Positions 26,090 to 33,238 of a stretch of DNA of 35,676 bases are shown here, one piece after another. Numbering within the stretch: position 1 is the first letter of the stretch; every line of letters starts with the position of its first letter. The DNA is from Leptolyngbyaceae cyanobacterium CSU_1_3. Its GTDB lineage: Bacteria > Cyanobacteriota > Cyanobacteriia > Leptolyngbyales > Leptolyngbyaceae. The stretch covers positions 1-35,676 of the forward strand of contig JAAUOZ010000042.1 in NCBI GenBank assembly GCA_012034655.1, written 5' to 3'. A program made the position numbers and the translations under genes. The notes under the pieces are model-generated. The model did not search any database. It saw nothing but the letters and a program-made list of their open reading frames with translations, and had not been told where the DNA came from.

Positions 26090-26749
26090 ATGGATCTTCA
26101 AGCAGTGCGATCGGGTAAACTCAAACCTCTACCAGGGGCAGATCTTCAAGATGAAGACCTCTCTCATGCAAATCTCAACGGCGCTAATCTAGCAGGAGCT
26201 AGACTGACAGGAGCAGACTTGACGGGCACTAACCTCTCAGGCGCTTCTTTGGAGGGCGCAAACCTGATTGGCTGTCAGCTAGTGGGTGCTGATCTGCGAT
26301 CGAACCTTATGGGCGCAAACCTGATGCAAGCCGACCTCACAGAGGCAGATCTGCGCGGTAGCAACCTGCGCGGCGCAAACCTGATGCGGGCCCGGCTGAC
26401 TCGTGCCACCCTAACAGGTGCTTTCTTGAGCGGCGCAAACCTCATGGGGGTGAGCTTTCAAGGGGTCGATCTACGCGGGGCGGATCTGCGCGGCGCAAAC
26501 CTCAGTGGCGCAAACCTGCAAGGGGCAAATCTGAACCAAGCCGATTTGCAGGGGGCACTGCTGGCAGAGGCAAACCTAGAAGAAGCGGATCTGCAAGGCG
26601 CAAATTTAGCAGGCGCAAATTTAGCAGGCGCAAATCTCCTTTGTGCAGAGTTGCAGAATGCCAATTTAGAAGGAGTCAATTTGGCAGGCACTTGTCTGGT
26701 AGGTACACAGTTGGATGGAACGATCGCCGCCCCTAAATCTGCTTCTTAA
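26090..26749 (+). CDS. Pentapeptide repeat protein
   Basis: From ATG 26090 the 219-residue protein has a short head (MDLQAVRSGKLKPLPGADLQ) and then about 35 consecutive A(D/N)LXX pentapeptides up to about 210, forming a right-handed quadrilateral beta-helix. No signal peptide or membrane segment is visible. Such proteins act as scaffolds or DNA mimics; no specific role can be assigned. The start lies four bases after the DICT stop and has no clear ribosome-binding site, so translation is probably coupled. It is in frame with the uncorrected DICT reading, which makes the two look fused. Its 3' end overlaps the convergent CPBP gene by 17 bases. Confidence 0.88.
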   Translation: MDLQAVRSGKLKPLPGADLQDEDLSHANLNGANLAGARLTGADLTGTNLSGASLEGANLIGCQLVGADLRSNLMGANLMQADLTEADLRGSNLRGANLMRARLTRATLTGAFLSGANLMGVSFQGVDLRGADLRGANLSGANLQGANLNQADLQGALLAEANLEEADLQGANLAGANLAGANLLCAELQNANLEGVNLAGTCLVGTQLDGTIAAPKSAS

Positions 26750-27554
26750 GGTCTGTTTGCCGAATTGCAGCGCGTTTCATTCCTAGGGCGATCGTGCCCA
26801 CTGCCAGTAGGCCTGCCACTCCTGCCAGTGGGTTGCCCTCTAATCCCGTTACCCATTGGGGCACTTGGTCAGCATATCGAATCAACTGCCCCACGTTGAC
26901 GATGTAGTAGCCCCAGACTAGCCCACCGTGTAGCCCGATCGATAGGCCCAGCCTGCCCTGGGTCGCTTCTTTTGCCCAGATTAGAGCCACCCCTAAGATT
27001 ACCAATGCAGGTAGTTGGGCGATCGAGCGAGGTGCGTGCAGGGCGGCAAAGACGATCGCGTTAATCCAGCGTGCTTTGCCAGATGAGTAATCTCGTTGCA
27101 ACTCATCCAGCAGCCACCCGCGAAACAGCAATTCCTCAGCAAAGCCAAATCCCAGCCCCGTTAGCGATCCTTCTAAAATCATTCGAGCTAGAAGCGGCGA
27201 AAATTGCCACTCAACCCATCCCAAAACCCCTTGCACCCAGAACATTAGCATCAAGCTAGACAGCCCCAAGCCTAGCCCCCACAGTAGATTTAGACCATTT
27301 CTGCGAGTGTTAACCAATCCGTAGCTTCTGAAGGGGGTTGGTTGCTGATAGAGGCTCGTTGCCCACCATCGAACTAGCAGAATAAATTCACCATAGAGAG
27401 CCACCAGAGTGACGATCGAAGTCGTATTTGTGTCTTGGATAAGCCACTCCGCTAGCCCCACCACAGGCAACCATAAGCCAAGGAGCACCAACAAAAATAT
27501 CCCAATCCGAAGTGGAGCGGGATATTTAGGGATACGATCAAGACGATTCTTCAA
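26733..27554 (-). CDS. CPBP family intramembrane metalloprotease
   Basis: This 273-residue membrane protein has about eight hydrophobic segments and the CPBP (Abi/CAAX protease) motifs: EELLFRGWLL (motif 1), FAALH (motif 2) and LHGGLVWG (motif 3), which hold the catalytic Glu and zinc-binding His residues. The family includes eukaryotic Rce1 and bacterial bacteriocin-immunity proteins; in cyanobacteria the substrates are unknown. clpS lies 15 bases upstream on the same strand, so the two are probably co-transcribed. It converges on the pentapeptide gene with a 17-base overlap. Confidence 0.9.
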   Translation of the reverse strand: MKNRLDRIPKYPAPLRIGIFLLVLLGLWLPVVGLAEWLIQDTNTTSIVTLVALYGEFILLVRWWATSLYQQPTPFRSYGLVNTRRNGLNLLWGLGLGLSSLMLMFWVQGVLGWVEWQFSPLLARMILEGSLTGLGFGFAEELLFRGWLLDELQRDYSSGKARWINAIVFAALHAPRSIAQLPALVILGVALIWAKEATQGRLGLSIGLHGGLVWGYYIVNVGQLIRYADQVPQWVTGLEGNPLAGVAGLLAVGTIALGMKRAAIRQTDLKKQI

Positions 27555-27569
27555 GTGTTTCAGATTGGC

Positions 27570-27851
27570 TTATTCGTCAGGCTCGATCGTACTGCTCAGA
27601 TTGTTGGCTTTTAGCGTTTCGCAGTAAAATTCTGCATGTTCTTGAGCGCAGGTAATAACCAAAGCCAGCCCATTGGTGTGCGCCTCCATCATAATGTTTA
27701 CAGCCTGAGGTTGGGTCAGGCTGGGTACGGTCTTCATCAAAACCTGCACGACATGCTCCATCGGATTGAAATCGTCATTGTGAAGCAACACCCGATAGCG
27801 AGGCGCAAGTTTGCGGGACGTTGAACGCTTTTCTATCGTTTCAACTGACAC
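27570..27851 (-). CDS. clpS: ATP-dependent Clp protease adaptor
   Basis: ClpS delivers N-degron proteins to the ClpC/ClpP machine. The 93-residue form starting at GTG 27851 reads VSVETIEKRSTSRKLAPRYRV, matching the usual cyanobacterial start MSVETIEKRST; a further upstream ATG at 27911 would add 20 unconserved residues. Binding-pocket residues are present: LLHNDDFNPMEHVVQVL, the MMEAH segment, and the C-terminal HAEFYCETLKANNLSSTIEPDE. The CPBP protease gene follows 15 bases later. Confidence 0.94.
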   Translation of the reverse strand: MSVETIEKRSTSRKLAPRYRVLLHNDDFNPMEHVVQVLMKTVPSLTQPQAVNIMMEAHTNGLALVITCAQEHAEFYCETLKANNLSSTIEPDE

Positions 27852-28050
27852 TGCTCTATCCTCTCCGTAAGCTATCAACAACAGACTGCCAGTCCGGCTC
27901 TCGCATCTCAAAACTCCACCGTTAATTTAGTAGTATCGGTTGAGAGTACCTTTCTGTACAGCCACTCCCTCTAGCTTAACGCTTCTTCATAGGAGTTCAC
28001 CACTTTTCTGTCCCAAGTAAGTAGGAAGGCAGAATGATTGATAAGACGCA

Positions 28051-28108
28051 TTTCGGCTGCGCTCAAGGCTCAATATCTCCCCTAGAGGAAGGTTGAGCGC
28101 AGTCGAAA
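28051..28108. repeat. Second copy of the TCGACT-CGCTCAACC palindrome family
   Basis: Arms 28051-28066 and 28093-28108 pair with one mismatch around a 26-base centre. The stretch 28088-28108 matches 6562-6582 with one change. It lies in the 506-base gap upstream of clpS (27852-28357), where I see no gene; the remainder holds a 15-bp tandem repeat and presumably the clpS promoter. Confidence 0.7.
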
Positions 28109-28240
28109 CTCGGCATCTCGTTTGTCTTAATTTCACCCCATTACATTAGTATTAGTGGTCTGTCCAGAATTTTTGAAGGGGTCGAAAATTCCTTAAAAAC
28201 AACCGCTTCCCCCTTCCCGATTCGTCAATTTAAAGTCTGA

Positions 28241-28285
28241 CAGACTATTAGGTCACAGACTATTAGGTCACAGACTATTAGGTCG
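28241..28285. repeat. Tandem repeat, three 15-bp units
   Basis: CAGACTATTAGGTCA occurs at 28241 and 28256 exactly and at 28271 with one change. It lies 70 bases upstream of the next gene. Confidence 0.92.
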
Positions 28286-28357
28286 CAGTATTCTGACGGT
28301 GGCGCTCAGTGGCGCAGAACCTTAGAATCGTCAAATTGCCGTTATGCTTCACAAATT

Positions 28358-28822
28358 ATGGGCTTTGTTCCGCAGTACCAAAACTCACAAAACCAAAATT
28401 CACAAAACCAAAATTCACAAAGTTTAGAAGATAGGGAGGCTCATTTTCAGCCCTTCCAAATCGTTTGTCTAGAGCACACAACGCTGTGTCTGTATGCAGA
28501 AGTGGTGCAAATCGTTGAAACTCGTGATCTCTGTTGGGCCCGGCCCCTAGCATTAGTCAATGATTTCAGTAGGGAAGATCCTTCTCTACTTCCTGAAGAA
28601 AGTACCCGCTTGCCCGCCCTGTATGACTTGAGGCAAGGATCTGACCTGCTGTTGCCCAAAGTGCTGTTTCGGCAGGCGATCGATACTGAGGTAATGCCCC
28701 TACTTTCTCAACTTTTTTGCAACGTAGAGAAAGCTGAGGACACGATCGCTACTCATCAATTACTCAATCAGTTTATCCGTCAAGTCTGGCAAGCGCACCC
28801 GGATGTTTTTAGCAGAAAATAA
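28358..28822 (+). CDS. Small conserved cyanobacterial protein with NSQNQ repeats
   Basis: A 154-residue soluble protein that I recognise only as a conserved cyanobacterial type without a name. After an N-terminal low-complexity stretch (NSQNQ, NSQNQ, NSQS), the conserved part contains FQIVCLEHTTLCLYAEVVQIVE, DLCWARPLAL and ALYDLRQGSDLLLPKVLFRQAIDTEVMPLL. The repeat is encoded by a 15-bp tandem array (28383-28422), so the N-terminus may be an expansion in this strain. There is no signal peptide or membrane segment. It stands alone. Confidence 0.75.
   Translation: MGFVPQYQNSQNQNSQNQNSQSLEDREAHFQPFQIVCLEHTTLCLYAEVVQIVETRDLCWARPLALVNDFSREDPSLLPEESTRLPALYDLRQGSDLLLPKVLFRQAIDTEVMPLLSQLFCNVEKAEDTIATHQLLNQFIRQVWQAHPDVFSRK
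28383..28422 (+). repeat. In-frame 15-bp tandem repeat in coding sequence
   Basis: ACTCACAAAACCAAA, ATTCACAAAACCAAA and a partial third copy encode the NSQNQ repeats near the N-terminus of the gene at 28358. Confidence 0.9.
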
Positions 28823-28876
28823 ACCTGACCCCAATCTGACGATCGGTTGCCTTTTGGCAGCTCAGTCTCGCCATCG

Positions 28877-29071
28877 TTAGAGACTAGACACTAAACGAAT
28901 TCGCCCCTCATCCATCTCAGACATCAGCAATTCGAGCGCTTCGTAATCCACATCAGAAATGTGACCTAATCGGGTTAGCTCGTAATTGATTTCGTTTTCC
29001 ATGTCGGGAGTTAAGCATTTAATATAAAGTGCTTTCTCCACCAGCCGACGAATAATCTCACTACTTTTCAT
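28877..29071 (-). CDS. Small conserved unknown protein
   Basis: The 64-residue form from ATG 29071 reads MKSSEIIRRLVEKALYIKCL and continues MENEINYELTRLGHISDVDYEALELLMSEMDEGRIRLV. It is helical and acidic toward the end and resembles small cyanobacterial conserved proteins; no function is known. An in-frame ATG at 29137 would add 22 residues (MDHLVNSVINREFW start). I prefer the shorter form because the conserved look begins at MKSS, though neither start has a clear ribosome-binding site. Confidence 0.55.
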   Translation of the reverse strand: MKSSEIIRRLVEKALYIKCLTPDMENEINYELTRLGHISDVDYEALELLMSEMDEGRIRLVSSL

Positions 29072-29229
29072 GGCGACCCGCAATGATTTCGTACTCCAGA
29101 ATTCTCGGTTGATTACGCTATTGACTAGGTGATCCATATACTCATAGACAAGTGACCTAAATCACCCAACTCTTTCGGTAAAGGCTCAAATTGACCTCAT
29201 AGCTGTTTCCCAGGGGACTTCAATTAGGC

Positions 29230-29337
29230 GATTTCTAAACAAGAGATGACCTTCCAGCTTTTGCCCTTCAACTTCGCCCAGGGCAAAAGCTGGCTAAGCA
29301 AAGTCGAAGACACCGGATCACTGGTTTGCTAGAAATC
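29230..29337. repeat. Long imperfect palindrome in a 500-base gap
   Basis: A perfect 14-bp inverted repeat (29254-29267, 29280-29293; core CCAGCTTTTGCCCT) with a 12-base centre is nested inside outer arms GATTTCTA (29230-29237) and TAGAAATC (29330-29337). It is the only structure I see in the gap 29072-29652. The gap also holds the promoter of the STAS gene; AT-rich sequence at 29440-29560 is a candidate. Confidence 0.65.
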
Positions 29338-29652
29338 TCCTTAAACGTCAGAACCCTAAGTCCCAGGTTGATGCTCACCCATTCATCAATCACCTATCTA
29401 TGTAATGGGTCGTTGTGTCTTATGAAATTTACTGGGCATCTACACTGAGAAGAATTCTCCCCATTCCATAAATTTTGTGACCTACAATACGTAATTTTCT
29501 GAATGCTTTCTGAAAATCTTAAACAAGTACAGTTTTCATATAAAGATTGTGCAAAACGATCGTCGCTCGCGGTGCGTTCTTGAGGATGTGCGGTTATCGT
29601 CAGAGGCGTTGGTAAACAAAGTTCTCAGATTCCGATAGCAAAAGGTTAGATT

Positions 29653-29988
29653 ATGCAGAGTGTGCTTGTCCGTCCTCAAACCGCCATCATTCGCCCACAA
29701 GAATACTTGAACGCTGCCAATGCGTCTGAATTTCAAAATCAGCTAACCTGCGCCATGGCATCTGAGCAGAACGCAGCACTTCTCATCGACATGAGCACAG
29801 TAGAATCCCTAGACAGTGCTGGTCTGATGGCTCTAGTCGCAACTCTGCGCCTAGCTCAAAAATTGAATAAGCGGTTTGCACTCTGCGCGGTGTCTGCTCC
29901 GATTCGCATCGTATTTGAGTTGACTCAGCTAGATCGCGTTTTTGAAATCTTTGATAGTGCGGCGGCTTTCGAGTTGACGATCGCTTAG
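29653..29988 (+). CDS. STAS domain protein (anti-sigma factor antagonist type)
   Basis: The 111-residue protein is a single STAS domain. The phospho-acceptor region reads LIDMSTVESLDSAGLMAL with Asp54-Ser55 aligned to the Asp-Ser pair of SpoIIAA, so it should be switched by an anti-sigma-type kinase and a PP2C phosphatase. No kinase or phosphatase gene is nearby; the SigF-type gene at the window start is about 29 kb away. It is followed by the TIGR03960 gene after 158 bases. Confidence 0.9.
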   Translation: MQSVLVRPQTAIIRPQEYLNAANASEFQNQLTCAMASEQNAALLIDMSTVESLDSAGLMALVATLRLAQKLNKRFALCAVSAPIRIVFELTQLDRVFEIFDSAAAFELTIA

Positions 29989-30146
29989 ATTGCTCAGTTC
30001 GTCCCCTCTCTCAGGTTGAAGAGCCGTTGATACAAAGGCGCTGCCCTTCCTTTCCCCTTGGCTGACCTGTGCCCCGCTAGACTTCCTTGCAAACTTCAGG
30101 ATAGTGGTAGGCTGAAGATCGAACTTTGAAGCAAGGGATTTCAGCC

Positions 30147-32896
30147 GTGGCAGTCGCCGTTGAAGCATTACTTACCCCTGAAATTTTGCGCCCAGCCCGT
30201 TACCTTGGTAATGAGTTGGGCGCTGTTCGTAAGCCGTGGGAAACAGCGATCGTTCGTTGGGTGCTTACCTATCCCGAAGTCTACGAAGTCGGCGCTTCTA
30301 ACCTGGGACACATCATTCTCTACAGCATTCTCAATGCCCAGCCTCGGCAACTGTGCGATCGTGCCTACCTGCCTGCGCCTGACCTGGCGACCAAACTCAG
30401 AAACACTCAAACTCCTCTGTTTGCGGTAGAGTCACGGCGATCGCTGGCTGAGTTTGACATTCTCGGCTTTAGTCTCAGCTACGAATTGGGAGCCACCAAT
30501 ATTCTAGAAATGCTGGACTTAGCAGAGATTCCTCTGACTTGGCGCGATCGAGCAACAGGCTCTTACCCTCTAATCTTCGCAGGTGGGCAAACTGCAACCT
30601 CAAACCCCGAACCCTACGCTGACTTTTTTGACTTTGTGGCCCTAGGGGACGGAGAAGAATTGTTGCCTGAAATTGGCTTAGTTTTAGAAGAAGGAAAACT
30701 CGCTAGGCTCAATAAAGAAGAACTGCTGCTGGATTTGGCACAGGTTCCGGGTGTCTATGTGCCTCGGTTCTATGACATGGCAGAAGATGGATCGGTGCAG
30801 CCCAACCGTCCCGATGTGCCAACTCGGATTTGCGACGAGTCGCGACTCCGATTCCTGCCTATTCGATCGGGCTAGTCCCTTATGTCGAAACCGTCCACGA
30901 TCGTCTGACCATCGAAATTCGACGTGGTTGCACACGGGGCTGCCGATTCTGCCAACCTGGGATGCTGACCCGCCCGGCGAGAGATGTAGAACCAGAGCAG
31001 GTGATCGAATCGATCGAGCAAGGAATGCGAGCCACAGGCTACAACGAATTTTCGCTGCTGTCGTTGAGTTGCTCAGATTACTTGGCACTGCCTGCCGTGG
31101 GCATGGAGATTAAAAATCGACTCAAAAATGAGAATATAACCCTGTCGCTGCCAAGCCAGAGGGTCGATCGCTTTGACGAAAACATTGCCCACATTCTGGG
31201 TGGCACACGTCAGGGCAGCCTCACCTTCGCACCCGAAGCTGGCACTCAACGGATGCGCGACATCATCAACAAAGGTTTGTCTAACGAAGAATTGTTACGA
31301 GGGGTTAAAACTGCCTTCGACCAAGGTTGGGACAAAATCAAGCTCTACTTCATGATTGGTCTGCCTGGCGAGACCGACGCAGATGTGCTGGGCATTGCTG
31401 AAACGATCGAATGGCTGAGGCGAGAATGCAACACAAGAGGCAGAAGGCGACTGGATTTTAATATCACCATCTCAAATTTTACGCCCAAGCCCCACACTCC
31501 TTTTCAATGGCACTCTGTTTCTACAGCAGAATTTAAGCGCAAACAAAGTCTTTTGAGGTATGCCCTGCGCTACATACGGGGGTTGAAGGTTAACTTCACC
31601 GATGTCCGTATTTCTGCAATGGAAGACTTTGTAGGACGGGGCGATCGTCGCCTTTCATCCGTTGTTCGTCGCGCCTGGGAGCTTGGCGCTGGCATGGATG
31701 CCTGGTGGGAAAGCTTGGATCAAGCCCATAGCGCCTGGACGCAGGCGATCGCAGAATCTGACCTCACCTGGAAATATCGCCAGGTTGAAAACGGTGAATG
31801 GAACCTCTTTGCCCAAGAGACCCCCACGGATGAACTAAAGAATGAGATCGCCCCTTCCCTAGATGCCCCCCTTCCCTGGGATTACCTAGACACTGGCATC
31901 GACAAACAGTGGCTCAAGGCCGATCTGCAACGGGCATTAGAATCCGCAACCGTCCCCGATTGTTCCTTTGAGGGCTGCTCTCACTGTGGCGTGTGTGGCG
32001 TAGATTTTGGGCATAACGTGGTCGTTCCGCCTTTGCCCATTCCAAATTTTGCGGGGCAGTTTGTCCCCGATCAGCGTCGATCGCAGCGGCTTCGGGTCTG
32101 GATCGGCAAAACAGGTGAGATGGCGTTGGTCAGCCATTTAGATTGGATGCGGCTGTTCGATCGCGCTATCCGTCGCGCCTCCATTGCGATCGCTTTCACA
32201 GGGGGGTTTCATCCCAATCCGCGTATCATCCCTGCTAATGCTTTGCCCCTGGGAACTACCAGTTCTGGTGAAATTGTTGATTTTGAACTGACAGAACCGT
32301 TAGAACCTGAGGTTTTCAAAGCACAACTTGCGGCTCAGTTGCCCGCAGAGATGCCGATTTACCGCGTTGAAGAGGTCAGCATCAAAGCGCCTGCATCGGC
32401 TCAAATTTTAGACAAAGCAGAATATTTGCTGACAGTGGATGTACTCGATCGTCCCCAAACCTCTGCAACCGACTGGCAAACCTGGATCGAAGCCATCAAA
32501 ACCACGCCTGAAATTTGGTTTGAGCAAACGACGAAATCAGGCCAGGTGCAAAGGATTAATCTGCGCGATCGATTGTTTGAATTGGACTTGGTGAAGTGCG
32601 ATCGCCCTTCAGGTTCTATTCTGCGATACATCGGCCACTACCGTAATGACGGCACTCTGCTGCGTCCCGATCATGTCATCCATCTCCTAGAACAGTCCTC
32701 TCACTGTGAAATGCAGCTTCTGCAAATTCATCGCAATCGACTTCTGTTATCTGAAGCTGAAAAAATTAGCCTGGCAGAGATCAGTAAGTTTGCGGAGAAG
32801 CTGAAGTTTGATGGCATTAAACTTCAGCTAAATCTTGGTGATTTCTCCAAATTTGCGCTTAGACTCAAATCCACACGCTATAATGCTTTCCATTAG
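30147..32896 (+). pseudogene. TIGR03960 radical SAM protein fused to DUF2344, frameshifted
   Basis: This large protein has a B12-binding-like N-terminus (ARYLGNELGAVRKPW, IVRWVLTYPEVYEVGASN, GDGEELLPEIG), a radical SAM core (IEIRRGCTRGCRFCQPGM, motif CxxxCxxC; FAPEAGTQRMRDIINKG), a CSHCGVCG cluster and a C-terminal DUF2344 domain (RVWIGKTGEMALVSHLDWMRLFDRA). The frame breaks at the T-run 30829-30831: one extra T joins PDVPTRI to LRRVATPIPAYSIG and gives 916 residues. I chose GTG 30147 because MAVAVE-type starts are typical; TTG 30126 is possible. The function is unknown. It is conserved next to rne in cyanobacteria as far as I recall. Confidence 0.87.
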
Positions 32897-33238
32897 AGGC
32901 AGTTGTGGACTACAGTTCCTCATGGTTGCCATCGGGCGAACTGCATTAGATGCCAGACGCGACTGACTCTTGCTAGACTTTCCGTTTATTGTCTATAAGA
33001 TGCAATGATTTATCCTTCGAGGGTAGAGTGCATTGCCTTATCGATCTCAGATTGTGTATTGACTTGCCCGTCGTTGAGGTTTCCAACTTGAGGATAGTTG
33101 GGTTTGGCTGACCTCAATTGCTGGAACCCACGGTTTTACATGGTTTTAAGGGTTTGACTTGCAGACTTAACTTTAGATAAAAAGCAAGGGGCGCAAGAAC
33201 TTCGATGCCCTCCTCGCCGCCAATTTTGAGGAAATTGA
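32897..33238. other. 342-base gap forming the rne leader
   Basis: No gene is visible. TTGACT (from about 33154) with GATAAA 16 bases later is a candidate rne promoter, giving a leader of about 55 bases; further TTGAC motifs near 33058 could give a longer one. GAGGAAA precedes the rne ATG by five bases. RNase E often regulates its own mRNA through the 5' leader (family knowledge). Confidence 0.45.

Noticed and set aside
24650..26749. Single 699-residue DICT-pentapeptide protein
   Set aside because: The linker reads as out-of-frame sequence, while the other frame gives a coherent end and stop right before a new ATG.
28241..28285. CRISPR-like repeats
   Set aside because: Units are directly adjacent with no spacers, and no cas genes are present.
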